The notes under the pieces are model-generated. The model ran no database searches. It had not been told where the DNA came from and saw only the letters and a program-made list of their open reading frames with translations. Both the position numbers and the translations under genes were made by a program. This document shows, piece by piece, positions 12,532 to 20,766 of a stretch of 64,000 bases of DNA. The stretch's first letter is position 1. Each line of letters opens with the position of its first letter. Source of the DNA: Chondrilla cf. caribensis (lineage: Eukaryota > Porifera > Demospongiae > Chondrillida > Chondrillidae); NCBI GenBank assembly GCA_964020155.1, contig OZ026546.1:5837900-5901899 (forward strand), given 5' to 3'.

Positions 12532-12695
12532 TGTTTTAACACTCTTTTGTTCTAATATGTGTAGATGAATGCATCTGTCCAATCAAGTACACTAGCAGTG
12601 ATCCTCCTCCTTATGTTGCTGGCTTGTGCAAGGGACTGAGAATGGTGGATCAGCCCCCATGCATGTGTTCACCAACCAATGAGACCAACTGTACA
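285..12695 (+). CDS. Multi-SRCR, Ig-domain secreted or cell-surface protein (14 exons recognised, 3' end uncertain)
   Basis: A signal peptide is followed by nine scavenger receptor cysteine-rich (SRCR) domains, one Ig-like domain, a sushi/CCP-like segment, an unknown exon and a short Cys-rich exon. Exons: 285-372, 700-1041, 1170-1505, 2463-2810, 4608-4934, 5396-5713, 6112-6432, 6805-7128, 7448-7792, 9900-10241, 10538-10855, 11194-11447, 11910-12132, 12565-12695. All introns are GT-AG. The SRCR exons are symmetric 1-1 phase, and the summed length (4017 nt) is 1339 codons without a stop. SRCR domains mediate protein or glycan binding in extracellular receptors. Sponge aggregation receptors described from Geodia combine SRCR and SCR/CCP repeats, so a role in adhesion or recognition is plausible but inferred. 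I found no certain transmembrane exon, so secreted versus membrane-bound is open. It is convergent with the FReD array. Confidence 0.85.
545..595. repeat. (TG)n microsatellite in intron 1
   Basis: About 25 uninterrupted TG units lie within the 327-bp first intron of the SRCR gene. Confidence 0.98.
700..1041 (+). CDS. SRCR gene exon 2: SRCR domain 1
   Basis: The acceptor CCACAG ends at 699 and a donor GT starts at 1042. The domain opens with RLVGG and has the family signatures WGTIC, VICRQLGY and AGVIC. It has six cysteines, the group A number, but lies on one exon. Vertebrate group A domains are usually split over two exons. Confidence 0.9.
1170..1505 (+). CDS. SRCR gene exon 3: SRCR domain 2
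   Basis: The acceptor ATGTAG ends at 1169. The domain starts VRLTGG and contains VVCRQLGYSG; it ends VVCQG. It is less typical near the C-terminus, with IVNVVC replacing the usual DAGVVC. The donor at 1506 is itself the first GT of a TG repeat. Confidence 0.85.
1506..1548. repeat. (GT)n microsatellite starting at a splice donor
   Basis: About 21 GT units start exactly at the donor of the third exon. The rest of this intron (to 2462) is AT-rich with TACATA-type runs and no coding signal. Confidence 0.95.
2463..2810 (+). CDS. SRCR gene exon 4: SRCR domain 3
   Basis: The acceptor TTCATAG ends at 2462. Signatures are VRLVGG, ATLCD, VVCKKLGY and DAGVVC, with six cysteines. The exon extends four codons beyond the last Cys before the donor GTGTGC at 2811. 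Confidence 0.9.
2811..4607 (+). other. 1.8-kb intron of the SRCR gene
   Basis: No exon is supported. At about 3290-3420 there are three diverged tandem units that each carry a GT-G-CATGG-type core. One of them resembles the RFX-type box of the downstream array promoters. An A-rich run lies near 3829-3860. Confidence 0.5.
4608..4934 (+). CDS. SRCR gene exon 5: SRCR domain 4
   Basis: The acceptor TTGTTAG ends at 4607 and the donor GTAGGC starts at 4935. Signatures are IRLVGG, WGTLCD, VICRHLGLG and DAGVICGG. This is a canonical single-exon domain with six cysteines. Confidence 0.9.
4935..5395 (+). other. Intron of the SRCR gene
   Basis: This is a 461-bp intron between the SRCR 4 and SRCR 5 exons. 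I see nothing else in it. Confidence 0.6.
5396..5713 (+). CDS. SRCR gene exon 6: SRCR domain 5 (donor site multiplied)
   Basis: The acceptor TGTGTAG ends at 5395. Signatures are VRLAGG, WGTVC, VICRQLGY and DAGVVCGG. The first donor, GTGAGT, starts at 5714. It lies in the first unit of a 30-bp minisatellite that repeats the end of this exon together with its donor. Any later intact donor would add multiples of 10 residues in frame. Confidence 0.85.
5701..6030 (+). repeat. 30-bp minisatellite, 11 units, each derived from an exon end plus splice donor
   Basis: Eleven head-to-tail 30-bp units read in frame as AGVVCGGEFS-type decapeptides. Each unit copies the AGVVCG end of SRCR domain 5 plus the donor. 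Seven units (1-4, 7, 9, 11) keep GGTGAGT. Units 5, 6, 8 and 10 carry substitutions in the GT or next to it. The tract stays open to the intron sequence after 6030. Confidence 0.95.
6112..6432 (+). CDS. SRCR gene exon 7: SRCR domain 6
   Basis: A strong pyrimidine-rich acceptor TTTTTTTCAG ends at 6111. Signatures are VRLTGG, WGTVCH, VVCRMLGY and DAGVIC. The donor GTATGT starts at 6433. Confidence 0.9.
6568..6763. mobile_element. TA-flanked inverted-repeat MITE (mariner-like)
   Basis: Terminal inverted repeats of about 25 bp (left CAGTGAGACTTCTCTATAAA, right end the complement of CAGTGGAACCTCTATTAAAG) are flanked by TA on both sides. There is no coding capacity in about 196 bp. It lies in the intron between the SRCR 6 and 7 exons. 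Confidence 0.75.
6805..7128 (+). CDS. SRCR gene exon 8: SRCR domain 7
   Basis: The acceptor ACTCTAG ends at 6804. Signatures are VRLVGG, WGRVCD, VVCKMLGY and YAGVIC. The donor GTGAGT starts at 7129, just before a long TG-rich intron segment. Confidence 0.9.
7129..7447 (+). repeat. TG-rich intron with compound microsatellite
   Basis: After the donor at 7129, the segment from about 7157 to 7395 is almost all TG with GTGGGTGT interruptions. The splice acceptor TTCTTCAG follows at 7447. Confidence 0.9.
7448..7792 (+). CDS. SRCR gene exon 9: SRCR domain 8
   Basis: The acceptor TTCTTCAG ends at 7447. Signatures are IRLVGG, WGTICD, VVCRMLGYSG and DAGVVCQ. The donor GTAAAT starts at 7793. Confidence 0.9.
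7825..8066. repeat. Compound TG/TA microsatellite
   Basis: Alternating TG runs and TATGTACGTG-type blocks contain an internal duplication of about 100 bp. Long predicted frames here (poly Cys-Val or Thr-His) are artefacts of the repeat. Confidence 0.95.
8968..9140. mobile_element. TA-flanked inverted-repeat MITE
   Basis: Left end CAGTGAATACTCGTTAATCC and right end ATTAACAAGAATTTATTG form imperfect terminal inverted repeats of about 25 bp, flanked by TA. About 173 bp, non-coding. Confidence 0.65.
9239..9352. mobile_element. Foldback element with GGATAC-rich arms
   Basis: Arms of about 26 bp (TATCACTTTGGGAAGGATAC and its near complement) enclose about 60 bp. Further GGATAC palindromes follow to 9615, suggesting a cluster of related foldback sequences. 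Confidence 0.6.
9900..10241 (+). CDS. SRCR gene exon 10: SRCR domain 9
   Basis: The acceptor ATCTCACAG ends at 9899. Signatures are WGSIC, VVCRHLGY and ARVVC. The first strand is atypical, reading ARLMRSPGD rather than VRLVGG, and the usual AG before the last Cys is altered. The donor GTGAGT starts at 10242. It is the most diverged SRCR domain of the series. Confidence 0.85.
10331..10456. repeat. Two-copy 70-bp tandem repeat
   Basis: A 56-bp block containing ATGCATGCACTCACACACAT and GGGAGAGAGACATGCA occurs at 10331 and again at 10401, a period of 70 bp, inside an SRCR-gene intron. Confidence 0.9.
10538..10855 (+). CDS. SRCR gene exon 11: Ig-like domain
   Basis: This is a 1-1 phase exon with an Ig fold pattern: a Cys in SIRCSF, a Trp in VRWRV, and the late-strand motif NYSCEL. 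The acceptor CCATCAG ends at 10537 and the donor GTATGG starts at 10856. An extracellular adhesion or recognition role is typical of such domains. Confidence 0.75.
11194..11447 (+). CDS. SRCR gene exon 12: sushi/CCP-like segment plus acidic tail
   Basis: Four cysteines lie in the order C-x18-C, then WRC, then a Trp and SSC. This resembles a CCP/sushi module (Trp between the third and fourth Cys), although the match is degenerate. A short hydrophobic run (LVVAFVVV) and an acidic SEEEE stretch follow. The eight-residue run is too short to call a membrane helix. The acceptor is at 11193, and the donor GTGAGT at 11448 leaves phase 0. Confidence 0.55.
11448..11909 (+). other. Intron of the SRCR gene
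   Basis: A 462-bp AT-rich intron. A long open frame runs through its 3' half into the next exon, but it has no recognisable content before the acceptor at 11909. Confidence 0.5.
11910..12132 (+). CDS. SRCR gene exon 13: unrecognised extracellular segment
   Basis: The acceptor ATCTCAG ends at 11909 and the donor GTGAGT starts at 12133. The exon enters in phase 0 and leaves in phase 1, consistent with both neighbours. It contains a GSFVDTGIFNTTG stretch with a glycosylation sequon and alternating hydrophobic residues. I do not recognise the fold. Confidence 0.6.
12171..12531. repeat. 360-bp compound (TG)n array
   Basis: TG tracts are interrupted by several ATGATATGTACATG spacers, giving a higher-order repeat. 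It fills most of the intron between exons 13 and 14 of the SRCR gene. Confidence 0.97.
12565..12695 (+). CDS. SRCR gene exon 14: short Cys-rich segment
   Basis: The acceptor TGTGTAG ends at 12564 and the donor GTGAGT starts at 12696. About 44 residues include DECICP, a CMC motif and an NCT sequon, with six cysteines in total. It looks like a small disulfide-rich module but matches no family I can name. It ends in phase 0, so at least one more exon is needed unless the donor is not used. Confidence 0.55.
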
Positions 12696-12784
12696 GTGAG
12701 TACATGTACATGTGTGTATGTATCCCATTGTACGTATGTTTGTCGTGGAAAACTTGATATATTGTATAACATAGTGTCAGCATA

Positions 12785-13135
12785 CAGGTGCCTGTTTTGA
12801 ACATGACAGGTGCCTGTATCGAACGTACAGGTGTCTGTGTTGAACGTACAGGTACCTATGTTGAGCATACACATGCTTGTTTTGAACACACAGATGCCTG
12901 TATCAGAGGTACAGGTACCTATATCGAACATACAGGTGCCTATATCGATGCCTAAATCGAGCATACAGGTGCCTGTATCAAAAGTACAGGTACCTATATC
13001 GAACATACAGGTGCCTGTGTTAAGCATTCAGGTGCCTGTGTTAAGCATTCAGGTGCCGGTGTAGAACATACAGATGTCTGTGTCAAACATACAGGTGCCT
13101 GTAACAAACGTACAGATTCCCATGTTGAACATACA
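12785..13135. repeat. 21-bp minisatellite with ACAGGTGCCTGT core
   Basis: About 16 diverged units of about 21 bp have the palindromic core ACAGGTGCCTGT followed by a variable ATCGAACAT-type spacer. An open frame reads heptads of the QVPVSNI type, which I consider a by-product. Related units recur near 16620-16740 and 17050-17150. Confidence 0.85.
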
Positions 13136-13139
13136 CCAG

Positions 13140-13283
13140 GTGTGCATTCCATCACTTAGTTGTGGAATTTTGAATTATTTTGTTCCACTATTACGTATGT
13201 TTGTATGTATGTGCAATAAATCGATGTCTGTATGCTTTCTCGCATGTTGTATTTCAATCATTGATTTTGTCGGATTTTGGTAA
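13140..13283 (+). CDS. Possible last exon of the SRCR gene (weak)
   Basis: An AG ends at 13139 and the phase-0 frame stays open to TAA at 13281-13283, with AATAAA signals at 13215 and 13333. The predicted 47 residues are Cys-rich and hydrophobic near the end (SVCFLACCISIIDFVGF), which could be a membrane segment. It begins directly after a minisatellite made of CAGGT units, so the acceptor may be accidental. The alternative is read-through of the donor at 12696 to a nearby stop. Confidence 0.25.
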   Translation: MCIPSLSCGILNYFVPLLRMFVCMCNKSMSVCFLACCISIIDFVGFW

Positions 13284-13563
13284 ATTAACTTCAATGACAG
13301 TATTCGATCAAAGTAATGAGTTGCAGTATTGAAATAAATGAATAATTATAATGCTGTTTACAAAACTATAATTATGTGTTGGAGTATATAAATGTTAAGA
13401 CACAATCACTATCTGTATGTGTGTATGCATTGTGTATGTGTGTAGTCAACATTTGCAAGTGTGTGCATACAGTCACAGATGCACTGTATACATGCAATAC
13501 ACACATATATATAGTGTTTAGCACAATAATTATTTTATCTCCAAATTGATTACTTTCAAGTGT

Positions 13564-15261
13564 TTAATACTTTACCTTCATTTGAACAAATTTAAATGAA
13601 TAGTATGGGCCAACATCAGGTTTGGCATTAGACCATGCGATTCCTTTTGTATCACTGATTCCTCCAGTCAAATACACTCCATTTAGATTGACTCCATGGC
13701 ACCTTTTGTACCACCAACCCCCTTTGTGGTTAACTGCACAGTTGCCAGTATACGTGTCATGATCTTGGTCGTAGGTACTGAACATCTGTCCATTGTGGTA
13801 GGAGAGCTGATCTCCGGCATTCCCACTGTATCCCGACACTGTCAATTTGTAGTTAGTACTACTGTCTCCGACTACGAACTGGGAGTATTCGGCATAGTAA
13901 AAGATATTTTCCCAGTCTCCTAAGTCCACTCTTAGGTGTGTTCCAGGATAAACATTTGTCATGCAGTGAAGTTGTTTCAGTCCCATCCAGTATTCTCCTC
14001 TGGGGTTTCCAAATCCATTGACGTAACTGTTCCAATTGCGATAGAATTCAACTGCTCCATTGAATCTTGTCTGGAAGACAGTCCAGTTTCCTCTCATGTC
14101 ACAATACGCAGTGAAGGACCCACACCCACAGTCCATGGTGTAGGCTGCAGACTTTTTACAGCCCCTACTGTACACCTCTTCACATCCACAAGGCAGTAAT
14201 GTACACTGATATACATCGTGATTACAATCTCCAGCATTACCTGAACAAATGATGTGAATGGCACAAGTGTGAGTTTACATAGACAATGACACTCTCCTGG
14301 GTACTGGAGACAAAGTGAAGATACGTATATGTTAACATATGCCCATTTATATAGACCCTATCAATAATGTAGGCTCAAACTTAATTAGACAAATAAGTGG
14401 TTTGAGTGAAAAAAATGGGGGGCTGCCACTCCTGCAGTTGAAATACTTGGGTGTCTTTTTCTGGTTCAAAAGAGCCTTTGCTGAAGATATTATGTTAGGC
14501 AAAGCCTTTACGCTCAAATCTCATAGCAATTTCAGTAGTTACTTGCATATTAATAATTAGTACTTACATACCGGAACCTGAAATGTAAAAGTTGGAAAAA
14601 TTAGTGGTTTGCGGGTATCCACGAAATGTTTCAACAGTTCCGGTCCCTTATAATAGTCTACTATGCATTATTATTACATAATTGTGTATTGTTGTCATAA
14701 AAACTTTAGATGTAGCTGCCACACCACGATAAGTATCGTATTTGCCTATTTCAGCACGAACACTGGGGCTGTATGTGTCTTGCTTCTTGTCCTTTCCACA
14801 GCCTCTTCTATCTCATGATTCGATTCAACTATTGCTCGAGATTGTATGGAGTACGAAAACGTGCCTAGGCCGCTTGGATTTGGAAGTCCATTTTTCGGCT
14901 GAAAAACCTCACTTTTGCCACCAAATCGCAGTTGCTAATAATTTGCGTTAACTCCCATTTACATTAATTTCGTGTTTACGTTAATTATTGTTGCTGAAAA
15001 AATTCATTTGTTATTTTTTGTGGTTCACCACAACAATAAAAATGTTTTAACAACTAAAATTCCCTGATTTACAGTACATCTTTGATGTATTTAATGTACT
15101 CACTGTACAAGTATAAAGGTTTACCCTGTTCTGTGGAATTTATTTACCCAGTTTGCATGCACTGGGGTTGTACCCGACAGTGGTAAGTGCTACAACTACT
15201 CACATTGCTGGAATACCATTACTGAAATGGCTCCAAAGAGAATGATGACTTTAGACCACAT
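13564..15261 (-). CDS. Fibrinogen-related lectin-like protein, array copy 1 (type A leader)
   Basis: The coding exons are 15204-15261 (signal peptide MWSKVIILFGAISVMVFQQ) and 13564-14240 (Cys-rich linker plus FReD). They join T|GT to make the first mature Cys; the 963-bp intron starts GTGAGT. The predicted protein is 244 aa. The linker holds CNAGDC and PCGCEEVY. The FReD follows with YCDMRGNWTVFQ, GYSGNAGD, the Ca-site-like DQDHD followed by NCAV, and CHGVNLNG. Ficolin-type FReDs bind acetylated sugars at the corresponding pocket. It is the most diverged copy (FENIFYYAEY, KPDVGPYYS, end VKY) and sits tail to tail with the SRCR gene. Confidence 0.88.
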
Positions 15262-15354
15262 TCTTCTGTTTCTTGTTTTCTCTCTACTGTATTGTCCCTT
15301 TTCAACTGCACCAGCTGTTTCTCCTGTGATAGTTGCTGTTTTGCTGTGCACTTT

Positions 15355-15404
15355 CCTTTATAGCACTCAACAGAGTATGACATACACATTGTTGCCAGGG
15401 AAAT
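15355..15404 (-). promoter_or_regulatory. Promoter of FReD copy 1
   Basis: On the minus strand, CTATAAAGG (15355-15363) lies about 95 bp upstream of the ATG. A weak CRE-like site (15378) and an X-box-like GTTGCCAGGGAAAT (15391-15404) keep the 13-bp start-to-start spacing seen across the array, but both are degenerate. Confidence 0.6.
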
Positions 15405-15660
15405 TTCTCTTCCCCATTGATCTTAAATAGAATATGCCAGGATTCATCCATATGTGGGTGGCTGGTCAGTGGGTGTGTGAACATCTTACCACAAGGTTAT
15501 TTGTCTGTAGTCCAGTGGTCTTCTTCATGTGCTGGTATGGGTTGTTTCCCTTCTGTAAGTATGAATCCTATAGTAATCACTTGTACTTGAAGGGGCAAAA
15601 ATTGTACCTGTTTGTATTGTATGTATATACAGTCTACTTTTGTGTATACTGTTTAATATA

Positions 15661-16290
15661 CAGTGGAACCCCTGTAATCAAGACACCTTGGGTCAGCCTT
15701 TTCGTGTCCTGATTATAGGAGTGCCCCTATTTCAGGGGTTATGTACTTTGGATTGGAATTAATGGACATAATGAACTATAGATGGTATGCATAACGCAGG
15801 GGTGTATCTCAATGGCCATATTGGGAGGTGAAAAGACACATTGCGTATAGGGAGCAATACGAAATTTGGCCAGTTGTAAGAGTTCTAGACACTTTATTGT
15901 CGAACTAAACCTCAAATTTCTTAGAGACATGAGCTAATACAGTACAATCCAAATCGTCTGCATAACGAATACTTCCTAATGATCACATTTTGCCCTCTAA
16001 TTCCTTTGCACGTATATATAGATTGTCAGGACCAAAGGTATTGGTGGGCAAACTGGACAAAATCTTACAGTCTCATAAACTTTGATTTGTTTGCTTTATT
16101 GTGTATAATTTAATACTAATGTGTATACACTGGTTTATATTATCCTGTTCATTTTACGCAATAACAAAAGTCTGTTTTTAGGGGGCGTTTTACATACATT
16201 ATGAATATGGAAAAATTTGGTTCCAAGATTATGCATCTGTTTTAGCGTGGTGTCCATATTTCAGGTGGCCAGATTATAGGGGTCTCACTG
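15661..16290. mobile_element. TA-flanked inverted-repeat element, 630 bp
   Basis: The left end CAGTGGAACCCCTGTAATCA and the complement of the right end (CAGTGAGACCCCTATAATCT) match over about 25 bp and are flanked by TA. There is no long open frame. It looks like a non-autonomous Tc1/mariner-type element. Confidence 0.7.
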
Positions 16291-17431
16291 TACTTATATT
16301 CATTGTTTATTGATCATTACATAGTTATTGTGCATAATTATGACAATACATTACATAATTATAGATTCATGTATAATTATGTACATGTGTCATATCACTG
16401 TTAAGATTGCTAAAGGCCCTTGGAAGAGTGCCATGATAACTATTTAGTGTTGAATGAGCTTATATAGAAGCAATATTATCATTTCCCATCATGTCACACT
16501 ATTACCATCCATAATATATGTAACCTCAACATGAGCTGTACATGAGTAAATCCAAGTGGTAGTAGTGACAATTACCCTCTCTGCAAACCACATAAGTTAA
16601 GATACGAGTGCCTATGGCAATCCTGCAGGTGGCTGCACTGAACCATCGATCATTTACCTGCATCAAACCATCATGTGCTTGTATTGAACCATTTCATGCC
16701 TGCATCAAACCATCATGTGCCTGATTTAGGTGCCTGAGGTGTATGATGGACACTAATGTCTTCATGTCATGTCTGTACTGTGTTCTTTGAATTTTGGTCT
16801 TGAAAGGTAAATTGATTTTGTACTGTTTCATGTCGGGTAGTTGTGTCATTAGGAAGTTAACCTTATTATTCACTTGAATACTAAGTCATTGTCTGGAGTT
16901 TGTCTTTGTGATGTTATTTGTTTGCATTTACTTGTTAATCAATAATATCCTGTCAGTTAACTTATATGTGTACATGAGGTATCTCATCTCTTGGAAGTGA
17001 GGGCTTGAAATATACTTGGTTCACTCATTAACAATCAAGTCTACAAGTGTCTGTATCACACATATGTACTGTATGCATGCCTATGTCAAAATTTATAATA
17101 AACCTGTACCAAACATACAAGTGCTTATATCAAAACTACAGGTGCATACGTGAGGAATTCCATCCCTCGTAATTATCAGGCAAACCGCTCCTGACTCACA
17201 GAACTCTCTTAGACCACTCTCTCACTCTCTCAGAACAGACTCCCAACTTAAGTGATTTATTTTGTTTGCATAACTTAAAACCCCAAGGTAATAACCCCAA
17301 CGATTTTGATTACTTTACAATGACAGGGCATCTGCACGTTAAGACTTTTTAGGGTTGCCTGTGGCAGCCCCTATATTATTTTCAGTGTTGACTTCTGGTA
17401 TGTTACACCCGTCCGATATATATAATATATA

Positions 17432-17900
17432 CAGTACGGATCATGGAAAAGGTAACCTTTTTGTCAGTTACCCTGTAATCAGTTAATCGTTAGCGATAAC
17501 GGAATATCGGTTAGAAGTAACGCAATATCCATTAGTGACTAATCCGTCAACAGTTAATCCGTTGACCGGTAACGTGTTAATCATATGACGTTACTTGTTA
17601 TGTCTAGAACGAGTGAAACGTACCTGAGTTTCCGATCGTGGTTTCTTTAGCGCTAAGCTTTAACTTCTCTGTAAGATACGTACGCAGTTGTCTAAAAACA
17701 CTCGTCAAAAATCACTGGAACAAATTAACTCTTTGAAACGTGCCATGTACGTTCTAGGTGGACTCTATGTGTATAAAAATAGTTAACGGTTAATCCGTTA
17801 ACAGTTTAACTGTTAATCCGTTAACGGAAAACAGATAAATTGTATCGGTTAACCTTTAGCGCTTAACCGTTCACCGTTACCTTTTCCATGAACCGTACTG
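17432..17900. mobile_element. MITE with GTTAAC-rich interior, copy A
   Basis: CAGTACGGATCATGGAAAAG and the complement of the right end differ at one position and are flanked by TA. The subterminal DNA is a run of GTTAACSGTTA-type words in both orientations. Two relatives lie at 43299-43748 and about 60533-60768. Confidence 0.8.
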
Positions 17901-18542
17901 TAATATATATAATATATACAGTATTTATGTATTATATGTATTCCTGCGTGTAACTGCAACAATGAATTTATGTTATAATATAGATTGCATGAGAAAAGAT
18001 GGCCGATTTTGAAACACAGAGAATTGGAAATTGGGCTAGACTTTGAGCATAATGACTTCGATGAACTTAATAATTTCTGTGAAAGTTTTTTAAACCACAG
18101 AGTCACCAGAGTACGTAATTTGAGTGTGGGGCAGCAGCCCCACGAGTTTTTTAACTCAAAATATTTGTTTTCTATAGTTTATACACTCCCAATAGTTATC
18201 AAGTAGTTGTGTGTAGCATATCACCCACCTCCTCAAAATGATCCATGTATTAAATTTAGTGTTATGTGAATGAAGATATAATTATTATTGTTTTAATCCA
18301 TGCAGAAAATGACTGTATGATGTACATGTACATTGTTCAGTCAACAGCAATTTCTGTAATAGTTGTAATTACCTAAAGCAATGTTTCACTTTCACACATT
18401 GTAAAAAAAATTTACTGAGTATCATGCAGGGTGTGATTTGCATATGCGTATGTGCTGTATGTGTAGATGCAAGTATGTATATGTAGTACACACAGGAGGA
18501 CACAGATAGTGCATTTAATGGAATGTCCAAATTGATGCTATT

Positions 18543-20619
18543 CTAGATAAACTTCAGCTTCATTTCAGCAGACTTAAAGGAGTAGTGGCCTCCACCAGGT
18601 TTGGCATTAGCCCATGTAACTCCTTTTGAAGTCGTAACACCTCCAGTGAAGTATTTACCATTGAGATTGGCTCTATGGCAGGCTTTGTACCACCAAGCCC
18701 CTCTGTTCAAGACTGCACAATTACTCCCACTACTGTCATGATCATGATCGTAGGTAGAGAACATCTGTCCATTGTGGAAGGTGAGCCTGTCCCCGGCATT
18801 CCCACTGTATCCCGACACATTCATTCTATAGTTAGTACTACTGTCTCCAACTATGAACTGGGAGTATTCAGCATAGTAAGAGTTACCTTCCCAGTCTCCT
18901 AACTCCACCCTCAGTTTGGTTCCTGGATAGCTGCTTGTCATGCAATGGATGTTGTCAAGTCCCATCCAGTATTCTCCTCTAGCAACTCCGAATCCATTGA
19001 TGTATTCAGTCCAATTGCGATAGAATTCAACTCCTCCATTAAATCTTCTCTGGAAGACGGTCCAGTTTCCTCTCATGTCGCAATAAGCAGTGAAGGGTCC
19101 ACACCCACAGTCCATGGTGTAGACTCCAGAACGTGAGCATACTTCCTGGTGTACTTGTTCACATCCACAGGGAAGGGTTGGGCAGGTATCTTGACCCTTA
19201 CCATAGCCTACAAGGTGTATAATACTAAATGTTAGATTATGTTTTGTTTTAGTGTATTAATCAAGTGTCTAATTTGCAATAAATGTGTCAGTGTGAAGAT
19301 TTGTATTTACGAGTTCTTTTGAGTCAGTTCATAGTACAGCCCGTATGTGCAGTACTTGATTGCTACCAATTGAAGAAGTTGCAATTTACTGTATATGGTA
19401 TGTAGAATGATGCAATATACCTAAGATTTGATTAAGATTCGTCCTTCTAAGTTTTTGTCATCCAGATTTATGTGGTGGAACCGCTTCTATAATTTGACAA
19501 TATCTCTGCTTTTCCAAGGTTATTAAATATATATTGTTGACTGTTCTTCCAGTGATCTTGAGCGCACACTCGCATGATAAATGCCCTGCGATCACATCCT
19601 GGCTATACTTCTGATCGGCTTCTTTAAGTGTACAAATTTCTTGCTTTCGGGCTACAAACAATCTGTTCTGCGCTCACTTGCCATCTTCCCTCGAAAACGA
19701 ATATCACTGGAAAGTTTTGGCCTAATAAGTGTTACCTAACGCGTACTGAAAGTACTAATGGAACAAAAAAACATGGCAGATGGCAGATTTGGCAGTTGGC
19801 ACAATACGCGTATACTTTCCCCATACTGATGAATTCGTCCCAGAAAAATGTGGCATAATATACGGTTGGCCTATTAACCGGTAGTATATTAAGCAGGTGA
19901 CACTAAATGTAAAAACAGTTAAATCATATACCCAGTTCTTTTCTTCTAAAGTTTCATCGAGTCTCCTAAGGTTTCGTCGCTTCGTTTAGGCAGTCTTACA
20001 ATTCTTCTAACCCAACCAAATCATTGGGTGACGAAATTTTAGAAGATATACAGAAATTATATTGAGCATTATTGTATTGTGGGTGTACATCAAGACACCA
20101 CCATTAGGTCAGAACCAACCTTTAGAGCTAGTTATATCAGCTATTTTCTTCAATTAGACTCGACTCAAGTTTGAAAACTTCAGCCATTTTTTATTTTCAC
20201 TTTTTGAGGGCAGAATAAGCCAACTATCACCCATGTCTGAAGGCAGTACATATGATGTTGCATGTGCAAGACTCTACTGCTACATGTCCTCAAGTCTAGC
20301 ACAGTATCAGACATATTGCTCTTATTATCGGGTGCTAATTAGTACTTACATACCGGAAGCAGAAATGAAAGTTAATATTGGAGGGGTTGCCTGTAGCAGC
20401 CCCTAAAACAGATGGTTCCAGTGTGTTGTATGAACATACGAATGTCTTTGATGTATTACGTACATGTACACACTGTCGGTTTACTCTATTCTGTGGAATA
20501 TACACACTGTATACATGCACTGGGGCTGTACACCACAATGTTGAGTGTGACAACTACTCACATTGCTGGAATATCATTACTGAAATGGCCCCAAAGAGAA
20601 TGATGACTGTAGACCACAT
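18543..20619 (-). CDS. Fibrinogen-related lectin-like protein, array copy 2 (type A leader)
   Basis: Exons are 20562-20619 (leader MWSTVIILFGAISVMIFQQ) and 18543-19207. The 1354-bp intron is the longest in the array. The joined protein is 240 aa. The linker is of the CYGKGQDTCPTLPCGC / QVHQEVC type, which also occurs with the other leader type. The FReD is canonical (DHDHDSSGSNCAVLNRGAWW in place of the usual DQDHD) and ends MKLKFI with TAG. Because linker and leader types combine differently from copies 4 and 7, exchange between array members is likely. Confidence 0.9.
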
Positions 20620-20712
20620 TCTTCTGTTTCTTGTTTCTTCTGTACTGTATTGTCCCTTTTCAACTGCACGAGCTGTTTCTCCTGTGATAGTTGCTGCTTC
20701 GCTGTGCAATTT

Positions 20713-20766
20713 CCTTTTATAGCACTCGCAAGATGAGTATGACGTACATGATGTTACCATGGAAAT
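20713..20766 (-). promoter_or_regulatory. Promoter of FReD copy 2
   Basis: CTATAAAAGG (20713-20722), CRE-like TGACGTA (20740-20746) and X-box-like GTTACCATGGAAAT (20753-20766) keep the array spacing. The flanking sequence is unlike the type B promoters, so the sites stand out as conserved. Confidence 0.7.

Larger units (their letters stand above)
15364..18542. other. Intergenic region between FReD copies 1 and 2
   Basis: No gene is supported. It contains two inverted-repeat transposon-like elements (listed separately), decayed CCTGCATCAAACCATCATGTG-type minisatellite units (about 16620-16740 and 17050-17150), and a dispersed block containing GTTGCCTGTGGCAGCCCC (near 17354) that recurs around 20386 and 22215. 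Confidence 0.5.

Noticed and set aside
12810..13064. Plus-strand 84-aa frame of QVPVSNI-type heptads
   Set aside because: It is generated by a 21-bp minisatellite. Unit changes show no coding bias, and there is no splice evidence.
13696..14199. Long plus-strand open frames opposite each FReD exon (for example MDVVQSHPVFSS... types)
   Set aside because: They are recurrent antisense shadows of the conserved FReD coding strand. They lack splice context, domains or conserved ends.
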